Positions 21,573-29,697 of a stretch of 33,472 bases of DNA are shown piece by piece. Each line of letters begins with the position of its first letter. The stretch's first letter is position 1. Position numbers and translations under genes: made by a program. The notes under the pieces are model-generated. The model was not told the origin of the DNA and searched no databases. It saw only the letters and a list, made by a program, of their open reading frames with translations. Source of the stretch: Treponema sp. (GTDB lineage Bacteria > Spirochaetota > Spirochaetia > Treponematales > Treponemataceae); the NCBI GenBank assembly GCA_024402695.1, contig JAKSTG010000030.1, forward strand, positions 1 to 33,472. Reading direction: 5' to 3'.

Positions 21573-23282
21573 ATGCCAAAAATTGAATGTAACGAAAAAC
21601 TCTTCTTCCAGATGGTTGGAAAGAAATACGACTACAATACACTCGAAGATCTTTTACCATGCGCTAAAGCCGAGCTTGATGAAAAACCTGACATGTCTCA
21701 GAGCGAAGATGAACGCGTTGTAAAAATCGAATTGAACGATACAAACCGTCCTGACCTTTGGTCTACAAACGGTGTTGCACGTCAGCTCCGCATTCACGCC
21801 GGTGGAAAACTTGGTGACTATGAAAAATTCATGAGCCGCGAAGGAAAAATCCTCGATCACGAAAACCGTGTTGTAAACGTTGACCCAGAACTGAAAGATG
21901 TTCGTCCTTACATGGTTGCTTTCATGATCGCCGGAAAACCAATCGACGACCCAATGCTTAAAGATATTATCCAGACACAGGAAAAACTGGCCTGGAACTT
22001 CGGACGCAAACGCAAGTCTATTTCTATGGGACTTTACCGCGTTGATCAGGTTGAATTCCCTGTTGAATATCACGCTGTAGACCCAGACAAAACATCATTT
22101 GTTCCACTTCAGTGCACAGAACCAATGACTTGCCGTCAGATCCTTACAGATCACCCAAAAGGAAAGGATTTTGGATGGATTCTTCAGGATATGAAGAAAT
22201 TCCCACTTCTTTCAGATGCCAAAGGTGAAACACTTTCTATGGCTCCAATCATCAACTCTGCAACTCTTGGTGCAGTTCAGGTTGGCGACAAAGACCTTAT
22301 GGTAGAACTTACAGGTGACAATATCGAAAACCTTATCCTTTCTGCAAACATTGTTGCATGTGATTTTGCAGACTGTGGTTACGAAATCAAACCTATCCTC
22401 TGTAAACACCCATACGATACAGGCCTTGGAAAAGATATCGTAGTTCCTTACTACTTCCAGCCTTCTACAAAAACAACTCTTACAGCAGTAAACAAGCTTC
22501 TGGGATCAGAACTTGATATGGCTACAGTTGTAGACGCTCTTCAGCGCATGGGTAACAAGGTAGAAACTTCAGGCGACAACATTGAACTGTGGCCAGCTCC
22601 ATACCGCAACGACTTCCTCCACGAAGTAGACATTATCGAAGACGTAATGATCGGTATGAACCTTTCAAGCTTCAAATCACAGAAACCAAACTCATTCACA
22701 ATCGGTCGTCTTTCACCACTGACACAGTTCAGCCGTAAAACACGCGACCTGATGGTAGGTCTTGGTTACCAGGAAATGATTTTCAACTACGTTGGAAGCA
22801 AAAAGGACTACATCGATAACATGCTTATTGATGCTTCTAAAGTTATTGAAATTGCAAACCCAATGAGCGAAAACTACCAGTTTATCCGCCCAGAAATCAT
22901 TTCTTCTCTTCTTAGAGCAGAAAGCAACTCTGCAAATGCAATTTACCCACACAAAATCTTTGAAATCGGTAAAGTTGCATACCTTAAAGAAGATGAAAAT
23001 ACAGGAACAACAACACGCCATCACCTTGGTTTCCTGTATGCTGCTGCAGAAGCAAACTTCAACAATATGGCCGCTGAAGTAGCCTCACTTATCTACTTCC
23101 TGGACCACAAATACGAAGTAAAAGAATCAACTGACCCACGTTTCATTCCTGGACGTCAGGCAGCTCTTCTGGTAGACGGAAATGAAGTTGGAATCTTCGG
23201 TGAAGTTCACCCACAGGTTCTTGAAAACTGGGGAATCACAGTGCCATGTGCAGCCTGTGAAATCGACCTGGAAGCTCTGTAA
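21573..23282 (+). CDS. pheT: Phenylalanine--tRNA ligase beta subunit, archaeal/spirochaetal type
   Basis: A 569-residue protein that with PheS charges tRNA-Phe. It lacks the N-terminal tRNA-binding and C-terminal anticodon-binding domains of the ~800-residue bacterial form and begins PKIECNEKLFFQMVGKKYDY. It shows ELNDTNRPDLWSTNGVARQLR, a B3/4 editing region, YRNDFLHEVDIIEDVMIGM in the B5 part, and a core with HKIFEIGKVAYL and PGRQAALLVDG near the C-terminus. This is the archaeal/eukaryal-like form known in spirochaetes. PheS is not adjacent. It has its own promoter. Confidence 0.95.
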   Translation: MPKIECNEKLFFQMVGKKYDYNTLEDLLPCAKAELDEKPDMSQSEDERVVKIELNDTNRPDLWSTNGVARQLRIHAGGKLGDYEKFMSREGKILDHENRVVNVDPELKDVRPYMVAFMIAGKPIDDPMLKDIIQTQEKLAWNFGRKRKSISMGLYRVDQVEFPVEYHAVDPDKTSFVPLQCTEPMTCRQILTDHPKGKDFGWILQDMKKFPLLSDAKGETLSMAPIINSATLGAVQVGDKDLMVELTGDNIENLILSANIVACDFADCGYEIKPILCKHPYDTGLGKDIVVPYYFQPSTKTTLTAVNKLLGSELDMATVVDALQRMGNKVETSGDNIELWPAPYRNDFLHEVDIIEDVMIGMNLSSFKSQKPNSFTIGRLSPLTQFSRKTRDLMVGLGYQEMIFNYVGSKKDYIDNMLIDASKVIEIANPMSENYQFIRPEIISSLLRAESNSANAIYPHKIFEIGKVAYLKEDENTGTTTRHHLGFLYAAAEANFNNMAAEVASLIYFLDHKYEVKESTDPRFIPGRQAALLVDGNEVGIFGEVHPQVLENWGITVPCAACEIDLEAL

Positions 23283-23285
23283 AAC

Positions 23286-23319
23286 TTGCCCGTTGGCATT
23301 TTAGGAAGTATAATTATAA
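23286..23319 (+). promoter_or_regulatory. Promoter of rsmI (leaderless candidate)
   Basis: TTGCCC (23286-23291) and a perfect TATAAT (23309-23314) are exactly 17 bases apart. The rsmI ATG begins 6 bases after the -10 box, and there is no Shine-Dalgarno sequence between. This is the clearest example of the leaderless layout in the window. Confidence 0.65.
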
Positions 23320-24030
23320 ATGGCTGAATTATATGTAATCGGGACCCCAATCGGGAACCTGGGCGATATTACTTACCGTGCTGTTGAAACCTTCAAATCG
23401 GTAGATTTTGTGGCCTGCGAAGACACCCGGCATACTCTGCAGTTGCTGAACCACCTGGAAATCAAGAAACCAATGATTTCCTGCAGGGCTCAGAACGAAA
23501 AACAGGCCGCAGAGAAGATAATTCAGCTGCTGAACGAAGGAAAATCTGTAGCTTATGCTTCAGATGCGGGAACTCCCGGCATTTCTGATCCTGGCGCTGT
23601 TCTTTGTGACTGCGTAAGGGAAGCAGGATTCAAAGTTGTTCCTATTCCGGGGCCAAGTGCCTTTGCAACACTGGTAAGTGTGGCCGGTTCAGGCGGAAAA
23701 ACCCTCATTATGGAAGGTTTTTTGAGCCCAAAACCAGGCAGGCGCCGTAGCCGAGTGAAGGAACTTATGGAAACTGGAGCTGCCGTAATTATTTACGAAT
23801 CTCCGTTCAGAATTGTAAAGTTGTTAAAAGATATTGCCGATACTGATAGTAATCGGCGTATTGTGGTGGGGCGTGAACTGACAAAGCTTCATGAAGAGAT
23901 TACAAGCGGAACTGCACAGGAATTGTACGATGACTATGCATCCCGCCAGTCAATCAAAGGTGAATTTGCAGTTTTTATCGCTGGGGATAAAAATAGTATT
24001 CAGAATTCTGATGAATCTGCCGATAATTAA
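23320..24030 (+). CDS. rsmI: 16S rRNA (cytidine1402-2'-O)-methyltransferase RsmI
   Basis: A 236-residue SAM-dependent enzyme of the tetrapyrrole-methylase fold that adds the 2'-O-methyl group to C1402 of 16S rRNA in the decoding centre. Landmarks are LYVIGTPIGNLGDIT (start), CEDTRHTLQLL, SDAGTPGISDPG, VVPIPGPSA and the late VVGRELTKLHEE. It is a little shorter than the ~286-residue E. coli enzyme and lacks much of the C-terminal domain. It is followed 21 bases later by flgM, probably in the same transcript. Confidence 0.95.
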   Translation: MAELYVIGTPIGNLGDITYRAVETFKSVDFVACEDTRHTLQLLNHLEIKKPMISCRAQNEKQAAEKIIQLLNEGKSVAYASDAGTPGISDPGAVLCDCVREAGFKVVPIPGPSAFATLVSVAGSGGKTLIMEGFLSPKPGRRRSRVKELMETGAAVIIYESPFRIVKLLKDIADTDSNRRIVVGRELTKLHEEITSGTAQELYDDYASRQSIKGEFAVFIAGDKNSIQNSDESADN

Positions 24031-24051
24031 AAGGTAGAGGGGTAGGACGAT

Positions 24052-24339
24052 ATGATGATTAATAAACTTAGTGGAGTAAATCCTGTAAACAACGTTCAGA
24101 ACACAAAAAAAGCTGAAAATGTTGCCAAAGCAAACGCAGGTTTTGACTCAGTTGATGTATCTGACGAAGCAAAACTCAGAGCAGAAGCATACTACCTTAA
24201 ACAGGTTGCTAACGATACTCCTGATATCCGTGCAGACCGCGTTGCAGAAGTAAAAGAAAAGCTCAAGGATCCGTCTTACTTGAATAATGCCGTTATCCAG
24301 TCTGCTGCAGAAGGCATTATGGCAAGTTTTGGTCTCTAA
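24052..24339 (+). CDS. flgM: Anti-sigma-28 factor FlgM
   Basis: A 95-residue protein with a disordered N-terminal half and the conserved FlgM C-terminal region: DVSDEAKLRAEAYYLKQ, then DIRADRVAEVKEKL and a final IQSAAEGIMASFG. FlgM binds and inhibits sigma-28 until it is exported through the flagellar hook-basal body. No other flagellar gene is nearby. It follows rsmI closely and seems to share its promoter, which would make FlgM supply depend on a housekeeping gene. AGGGGTAGGA provides the ribosome site; the ATG at 24055 is an alternative start. Confidence 0.85.
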   Translation: MMINKLSGVNPVNNVQNTKKAENVAKANAGFDSVDVSDEAKLRAEAYYLKQVANDTPDIRADRVAEVKEKLKDPSYLNNAVIQSAAEGIMASFGL

Positions 24340-24388
24340 TCAGTTTGTAAACTGAACAGTTTACCAGACAAATCAAATTTTGATGAAA

Positions 24389-24416
24389 AAAGGCGGGGAA
24401 AGACCCGTCTTTTTTT
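24389..24416 (+). terminator. Terminator after flgM
   Basis: AAAGGCGGG (24389-24397) pairs with CCCGTCTTT (24404-24412) through one G-T pair, followed by a T-run. A second inverted repeat, GTAAACTG/CAGTTTAC at 24347-24364, lies just upstream without a T-run. The next start codon is only 18 bases beyond the T-run. Confidence 0.85.
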
Positions 24417-24433
24417 GTTTTATGGAGTTTTAA

Positions 24434-25582
24434 ATGGCCGATTTCGTATTCAGAATGTCACCGAACGTAATTTTGGGTTCATATAGTACATCCCGTCTGG
24501 CACAGCTTTGCCGTGAATGGGGTACTCGCTATCTGGTGATTATGGATCCTATTCTTGCAGAAGTGAATCTCAGTGAAAAAATCATTCAGAATCTTAATGA
24601 ACGAAAGATTGAAAACTTCACTTTCAGTGATTTTTCAGACGGCTGTTCAACAAAAACTCTTCAGCGTGCCCTTACACTGGCAAAAGAAGGTCACATCCAC
24701 GGAATCATCTGTGTAGGCGGACTTAAGGCCATGAACATTGGCCGTATGGTTTCAGCTCTTTTTAATGAAGTTCACGACCTTTACAATTTTATTGACGGTG
24801 CAGTTCCAAACACTGCCGCTCTGCCATGTATCTGTGTGCCAACAACTTTCCGTTCACCTTTTGTGTTTACAAGTGAATGTCCAATTATCGACTCAAGAAA
24901 CAATCAGCTCAAACTGGTTCACGTACAGAACAACATCGTAAAGCTGCTTCTGGAAGATCCAAACATGATGCTTACTCTTACAGAAAATCAGCGTGCTTCA
25001 ATGACTGTAGAAGTTCTCTGTCAGGCGGTAGAAGCCTATATTTCACAGAAAGAAAACTTCTTCAGCGATATGTTTGTAGAAAAAGCCGTTGAACTTCTTG
25101 GATACGCAATGGACGGAGCAAATAGCCTTGAAATCACAACTCCACAGGAAATCCTTATGGCTCAGGGCGGTATCATGACTTCCATTGCCAACGGTTCCAG
25201 CGCCCTTGGAGTTGCTTCTCTTCTGGCTATGACAATCAATGCCCGTTACGGCATTTCAAAATCTCTTGTTTCGACAATTCTTTTCCCATATATCATTGAA
25301 GATGCGATTCAGTTCAAAACTGAACGCCTTGCAAAACTTGCAAGAATCATGAGAGTTGCAAACGAAGATATGGACCAGGAAGAAGCCGCTCACGCTCTGG
25401 CAGAAAACGTACGCCAGAGAATCGCACAGGCAAACCTTCCTGCACGTCTTAAAGATCTTCAGCTTTCTGTAGACCAGCTTGCCCTTGCCTGTGAAGATGC
25501 AGGTCAGATTGAAATCGTAAACAAACTGCCTCGTTCAATGACAGCGGATGACCTTTTCGATCTGGTAAAACTGGCATACTAA
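24434..25582 (+). CDS. Iron-containing alcohol dehydrogenase-like protein lacking metal ligands
   Basis: A 382-residue protein with the two-domain fold of group III (iron) alcohol dehydrogenases. Recognisable parts are an N-terminal MSPNVILGSYS, IHGIICVGGLKAMNIGR where NAD binds, VPTTF, VLCQAVEAYIS, and NARYGISKSLVSTILFPYI. The four metal ligands (D-H-H-H in the family) are replaced by E193, Q197, S262 and K276, and the GGGS and TTAGTGSE nucleotide motifs are also changed (GGLK, TTFRSP). A dehydrogenase reaction is therefore unlikely. A role in binding or regulation is inferred. TGGAG precedes the ATG, directly behind the flgM terminator. Confidence 0.85.
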   Translation: MADFVFRMSPNVILGSYSTSRLAQLCREWGTRYLVIMDPILAEVNLSEKIIQNLNERKIENFTFSDFSDGCSTKTLQRALTLAKEGHIHGIICVGGLKAMNIGRMVSALFNEVHDLYNFIDGAVPNTAALPCICVPTTFRSPFVFTSECPIIDSRNNQLKLVHVQNNIVKLLLEDPNMMLTLTENQRASMTVEVLCQAVEAYISQKENFFSDMFVEKAVELLGYAMDGANSLEITTPQEILMAQGGIMTSIANGSSALGVASLLAMTINARYGISKSLVSTILFPYIIEDAIQFKTERLAKLARIMRVANEDMDQEEAAHALAENVRQRIAQANLPARLKDLQLSVDQLALACEDAGQIEIVNKLPRSMTADDLFDLVKLAY

Positions 25583-25605
25583 GCCTTTCTGGGTGGGAAG
25601 TATAA

Positions 25606-26430
25606 ATGATTGAGCCAACAAAACTTCAGGAACTCTCAGGCGGACAGAAGCGCCGCAAACTTGCCCTTACTTTCGGTGCCTTGGAACGGGATATTGCAGG
25701 CATTGCAGAAAAAGGAACTGAATATTCTTTTAAAAGCATGCCTCGCGCAACTTATACAAAAAAGATTGCCGAAGTTCTTCTGAAAGATGAAAAGCTTCCT
25801 CCTGAAGCTGCCGAAGAAATCCGCCGTTTGATTTCTGCAGAGCCTTTTGATGAACTTCGTCTTTGCAATGTTTGCCGAAATCAGCTTCTGAAAATCATTG
25901 GGACATTTCCTGCAGAGTGGGACCTGGTTATTGCTCCTCATGCAAATCCTGTGGAAGAAGACGGAACTGTTCGTCAGCGCCAGTTCTATCCGGGCGTTGC
26001 AGTCTATGCAGAAGATATCCGTTCTCCTTTCAATCTTGGGTCAATTTTCCGTACAGCAGAAGGCATGGGAGCCGAAAAAGTAATCATCTCACCTTTGTGC
26101 GTGGATCCTGAACAGCCAAGAGCAGTTCGCAGCGGCATGGGTTGTATTGAAACCATGGGTTACGAAAGAATGACTGTTGAAGATCTGCCGGAAGACATTC
26201 CCGTTTTTGCTCTGGAAACAGGCGGAACTCCAATCGAAGAATTTCAATTTCCTGAGAAAGGAATCTGCATCATCGGTTCCGAAGAACTGGGCGTAAGTCC
26301 TCAGGCTCTGAAGCGGGCAACTTACGGACGCGTAACAATTCCAATGATTGGGCTTAAGGCCAGTCTTAATGTTGGGGTTGCTTTCGGGATTTTAATGCAG
26401 AAGTGGTGCGAAGCTCTGGAGCGCCGCTAG
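25606..26430 (+). CDS. SpoU/TrmH-family RNA 2'-O-methyltransferase
   Basis: A 274-residue protein. Its C-terminal half is a SPOUT methyltransferase with the three family motifs: RSPFNLGSIFRTAEGMG, IIGSEELGVS and the knot-forming IPMIGLKASLNVGVAFGI. The first ~120 residues form a helical extension with LCNVCRNQLL, of unknown role. It should methylate ribose in rRNA or tRNA; the exact site is not predictable. Its stop TAG shares the palindrome CTAG with the stop of the converging gene at 26427, a 4-base overlap. It follows the alcohol-dehydrogenase-like gene by 23 bases and is probably co-transcribed. Confidence 0.9.
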   Translation: MIEPTKLQELSGGQKRRKLALTFGALERDIAGIAEKGTEYSFKSMPRATYTKKIAEVLLKDEKLPPEAAEEIRRLISAEPFDELRLCNVCRNQLLKIIGTFPAEWDLVIAPHANPVEEDGTVRQRQFYPGVAVYAEDIRSPFNLGSIFRTAEGMGAEKVIISPLCVDPEQPRAVRSGMGCIETMGYERMTVEDLPEDIPVFALETGGTPIEEFQFPEKGICIIGSEELGVSPQALKRATYGRVTIPMIGLKASLNVGVAFGILMQKWCEALERR

Positions 26431-27911
26431 CGGGTTTTCAAAAAGGCTTCTTCGGCCATGTTTGCAAGCTTACTGAATTTTTCTTCGGTAATGATGTTGA
26501 ACTGGCGCAGAATGCTTTTGTCTATCTGATAGAAATCAACTGATTTTTCAATGTAACGGCTCATCATATCGGCAATGTAAACGATTGCGACCGATTTTGA
26601 AAATGAACGCGGTGCGTAAAGCGGATCATGGTGATAGAGGATCGAGCCGCAAAGGTCATCTGGGAATCCCCATTTCTTTGCGATGCAGTAACCCATGTGA
26701 CCGTGGTTGATTCCGGCCGCAAGGGAATTGAGGGTAGTGAACGGATAGTTGTTTGCCTTAAGAACATCTGTAAGATGATCCATCTGTTCCGGAGCGGCTG
26801 TAGAATACATTACACGACCCAAATCGTGAAGAAGTCCCTTAATGAAAATTTCTTCTGAAATAACCGAATCTTCTGATGCCAGATTTCTTGCCAGGTTGTA
26901 GGAATAGAAAGCGATTCTTGAAGAATGTTCCCAAAGATCGCCTTCGTCATCCAGTGGACTAATGAAACGGAGCATAGAGTTTTTCTGGTTATAAAGTGTA
27001 CGGAGTTTTTCAATTCCGATTGTTTCAATTGCCTTTGGAAGAGACGTACATGGAATGCCCATTTCCGAGTTTACATGCTGCAGCGCAATAAGAGAAAGCG
27101 AAATGTCTTTGCTTATTTTCTTTGAAAGGGCTGGTACTGTAACTGCAGGGTCATTCAGGAGAGTATCAATTTCGTTGAGCTTTGACTGGAACACAGGAAT
27201 CTTTTCCAGGTTTTCGGCAAAGCTTTCAGAAAGTTCTTTAAGAGCAGTATCGGATTCTTTGTTTACAGGAAGAATGATACGGGTAATGGTTTCTCCGTTT
27301 TCGGAAATAACCTGATAGTTTTCTTCTGTAAGACCGATTTTTTCCAGCATCAGAATAATGATAACAATACCAAGTCCGGCACCTTCTGAAGGGTCCAGAA
27401 TCTTGCTCATTACTTCGTCTACTGAAGTGTATTTGCGGGCACGGGCCAGCTTGTCATGAATACGTTTGTATTCAAAAACTGTAAGTTCACGGTTGTTATG
27501 GATTTCGATCTTGATTTTGTCTTTGTATTCCTGAAGAACCAGGCGCACGAAGAGCCCTTCCTTTTTCTGTGTAAGGAGCCAGTAATCGATGTTTTCAAGA
27601 GTGTCTTTCTTGAAAGTTTTCATACCGGTTTCGTAATCTTCTTCGTTGTTGATATCAAGACCTTTTTCTTTGAAGTAGATCCATTTTGTGTTGGCTTTTT
27701 TTGCGTTGGTAACAAGTTCGCTCAGACAGTAACTCAAATAGATAGACATGTGTTCCTGGTGGCATTCGGAAAGGAATGTGGTCAGGACATCCTGCATGTA
27801 CATTTCCATTGAATGTGGAAGGGTGTATGTAGTAATGCTGATAGGAAGCCACAGGCGGATAGAGGATTTAATCTTTTCTTTGTCGATAGCTTTTTTACTG
27901 TCGTCAACCAT
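26427..27911 (-). CDS. GHKL ATPase-HDOD fusion protein
   Basis: A 494-residue cytoplasmic protein. Residues about 50-215 look like a histidine-kinase-type ATPase: N-box LSELVTNAKKA with E65 and N69, and G-box DPSEGAGLGIVI (173-184). No phospho-accepting histidine domain is seen. Residues about 245-490 form an HDOD domain with H329, H362-D363 in LLHDLGRV, H403, H427-H428 and D448, so the HD-hydrolase residues remain. HDOD proteins act in signalling in many bacteria. Here a nucleotide switch fused to HDOD suggests a signalling adaptor; the partners are unknown. It is a single gene converging on the SpoU gene. Confidence 0.82.
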   Translation of the reverse strand: MVDDSKKAIDKEKIKSSIRLWLPISITTYTLPHSMEMYMQDVLTTFLSECHQEHMSIYLSYCLSELVTNAKKANTKWIYFKEKGLDINNEEDYETGMKTFKKDTLENIDYWLLTQKKEGLFVRLVLQEYKDKIKIEIHNNRELTVFEYKRIHDKLARARKYTSVDEVMSKILDPSEGAGLGIVIIILMLEKIGLTEENYQVISENGETITRIILPVNKESDTALKELSESFAENLEKIPVFQSKLNEIDTLLNDPAVTVPALSKKISKDISLSLIALQHVNSEMGIPCTSLPKAIETIGIEKLRTLYNQKNSMLRFISPLDDEGDLWEHSSRIAFYSYNLARNLASEDSVISEEIFIKGLLHDLGRVMYSTAAPEQMDHLTDVLKANNYPFTTLNSLAAGINHGHMGYCIAKKWGFPDDLCGSILYHHDPLYAPRSFSKSVAIVYIADMMSRYIEKSVDFYQIDKSILRQFNIITEEKFSKLANMAEEAFLKTR

Positions 27912-27996
27912 TTTTATCTATTATCTCCATTTTATCATGAGAAAAAATAATTGAAAAGTAGAAAAGAAATGTGCGTAGCATCGGAATTTTACCTAT

Positions 27997-28024
27997 TTGA
28001 CTATTGAAAATTGTGTAGTAAAAT
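27997..28024 (+). promoter_or_regulatory. Promoter of the sugar isomerase gene
   Basis: TTGACT (27997-28002) and TAAAAT (28019-28024) are 16 bases apart. Transcription from about 28031 would give a leader of roughly 70 bases. Confidence 0.5.
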
Positions 28025-28047
28025 ATTCATACTAAACTTGTAATAAA

Positions 28048-28090
28048 TGGGTCCACACCGGCAACTGACGGCGAACCCAATAAAAAAGGG
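28048..28090 (+). other. Structured leader of the isomerase mRNA (uncertain)
   Basis: TGGGT (28048-28052) and ACCCA (28075-28079) enclose a GC-rich loop that contains CCG/CGG (28058-28060, 28069-28071). The CCC in the closing arm could instead pair with the GGGG of the ribosome site near 28088. It matches no riboswitch class that I recognise. Confidence 0.3.
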
Positions 28091-28100
28091 GATTAAAAAC

Positions 28101-29594
28101 ATGATTGGAAATGTACCAAAAGTAAAACTCGGTATCATTGCTGTAAGCCGTGACTGTTTCATCATTTCTCTTTCAGAGAAACGCAGAGCTGCTATCGTAA
28201 AAGCTTACGGAAAAACATCAGAACTTTATGAATGTAAAGTAACTGTAGAAAATGAAGCTGACATGCTCAAAGCTGTAGCTGATGTTAAAAAAGCTGGATG
28301 TAATGCACTTTGTGTATTCCTCGGAAACTTCGGTCCAGAAACTCCAGAAACACTTATCGCTAAAAACTTCGACGGTCCTGTAATGTACGCTGCTGCTGCA
28401 GAAGAAACACAGAACAACCTGATCGACGGCCGCGGTGATGCTTACTGTGGTGTTCTGAACTGTTCATACAACCTGGGTCTGCGCCACCTTAAAGCTGTAA
28501 TGCCAGAATATCCTGTAGGAACAGCTGAAGAAGTTGCAGCTATGATGAAAGATTTCATCCCTGTAGCACGCACACTCATTGGTCTTTCAAAACTTAAGAT
28601 CATTACATTCGGACCACGTCCACAGGACTTCTTCGCATGTAACGCACCAATCAAAGGTCTTTATGACATTGGTGTAGAAATTCAGGAAAACTCAGAACTT
28701 GACCTTCTCGTTTCTTACAAAGCACACGCTGGTGATGAACGCATTGCAAAAATCATCGAAGAAATGAAAGCTGAAGGTGGAGACGCTTTCCCAGAAATGC
28801 TGGAAAGAATGGCACAGTTCGAAGTTACACTCCTCGACTGGGCAAAGAAAAACAAGGGTGCTCGTGAATACGTTGTATTCGCTAACAAATGTTGGCCAGC
28901 ATTCCCAGAGGCATTCGGTTTCGAACCATGTTACGTAAACAGCCGCCTTGCTTCAAAAGGTATCCCAGTAGCATGTGAAGTAGACATCTTCGGTGCTCTT
29001 TCAGAATACATCGGAACATGTGTAACAGGAGCTCCAGTAACACTCCTCGACATCAACAACTCTGTTCCAGCTGATATGTACGAAGAAAGCATCAAAGGTA
29101 AGTTCTCTTACGACTACAAACTCAATGATACATTCATGGGATTCCACTGTGGTAACACACCATTCTGCCGCCTGGCAAAAGAATCAAAACCAGCTGTTAA
29201 ATATCAGCTGATTCAGCACCGCCTCCTGGAACCAAAAGGAAGCAAACCAGACTTCACACGTGGTACACTTGAAGGTGACATCGCAGCTGGCGACATCACA
29301 TTCTTCAGACTCCAGACATCTGCTGATACAAAACTTAAAGCATACATTGCACAGGGTGAAGTTCTCCCAGTTGCAACACGTTCTTTCGGTGGTATCGGTG
29401 TATTCGCAATTCCAGAAATGGGACGCTTCTACCGCCACGTACTGGTAGAAAAACAGTACCCACACCACGGAGCTGTAGCATTCGGTCACGTTGGTAAAGC
29501 ACTCTTCACAATCTTCAAATACCTCGGTATTGAAGATTGTGCTTACAACAAACCAGCTGGACAGCTGTACCCAACAGAAAACCCATTTGCATAA
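28101..29594 (+). CDS. L-fucose/L-arabinose isomerase family protein
   Basis: A 497-residue cytosolic protein, shorter than E. coli FucI (591). The N-terminus (VKLGIIAVSRDCFI) and the FGPRPQDFFACN, ANKCWPAFPEAFGFEPCYVNSRL and GIPVACEVDIFGALSEY blocks belong to the sugar isomerase superfamily with FucI and AraA. The C-terminal HHGAVAFGHVGKALFTIFKYLGI aligns with the end of FucI. E, D and H residues in these blocks would bind the divalent metal. The exact sugar is not certain. The ATG at 28101 has AAGGGGA upstream; an earlier in-frame ATG at 28047 lies in the leader. Strong codon bias suggests high expression. Confidence 0.85.
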   Translation: MIGNVPKVKLGIIAVSRDCFIISLSEKRRAAIVKAYGKTSELYECKVTVENEADMLKAVADVKKAGCNALCVFLGNFGPETPETLIAKNFDGPVMYAAAAEETQNNLIDGRGDAYCGVLNCSYNLGLRHLKAVMPEYPVGTAEEVAAMMKDFIPVARTLIGLSKLKIITFGPRPQDFFACNAPIKGLYDIGVEIQENSELDLLVSYKAHAGDERIAKIIEEMKAEGGDAFPEMLERMAQFEVTLLDWAKKNKGAREYVVFANKCWPAFPEAFGFEPCYVNSRLASKGIPVACEVDIFGALSEYIGTCVTGAPVTLLDINNSVPADMYEESIKGKFSYDYKLNDTFMGFHCGNTPFCRLAKESKPAVKYQLIQHRLLEPKGSKPDFTRGTLEGDIAAGDITFFRLQTSADTKLKAYIAQGEVLPVATRSFGGIGVFAIPEMGRFYRHVLVEKQYPHHGAVAFGHVGKALFTIFKYLGIEDCAYNKPAGQLYPTENPFA

Positions 29595-29615
29595 TCGTAA
29601 ATCAGGTTAAATAAG

Positions 29616-29649
29616 AAAAGTCGTTCACTTCGGTGAACGACTTTTTTTT
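29616..29649. terminator. Bidirectional terminator between the isomerase and exonuclease III genes
   Basis: A perfect 13-bp stem (29616-29628 with 29633-29645) closes on a TTCG tetraloop. A run of T follows on the plus strand, and TTTTCTTATTT follows on the minus strand, so it can end both converging transcripts. Confidence 0.92.
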
Positions 29650-29697
29650 ATTAACTGAAAAAGTTTTTGGCAGGTGTAACTGCCGCATGCTTCCTAG

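Noticed and set aside
28047..28100. Upstream start (54 bases earlier) for the isomerase
   Set aside because: The added residues are not family-like and lie within the GC-rich leader; AAGGGGA supports the ATG at 28101.
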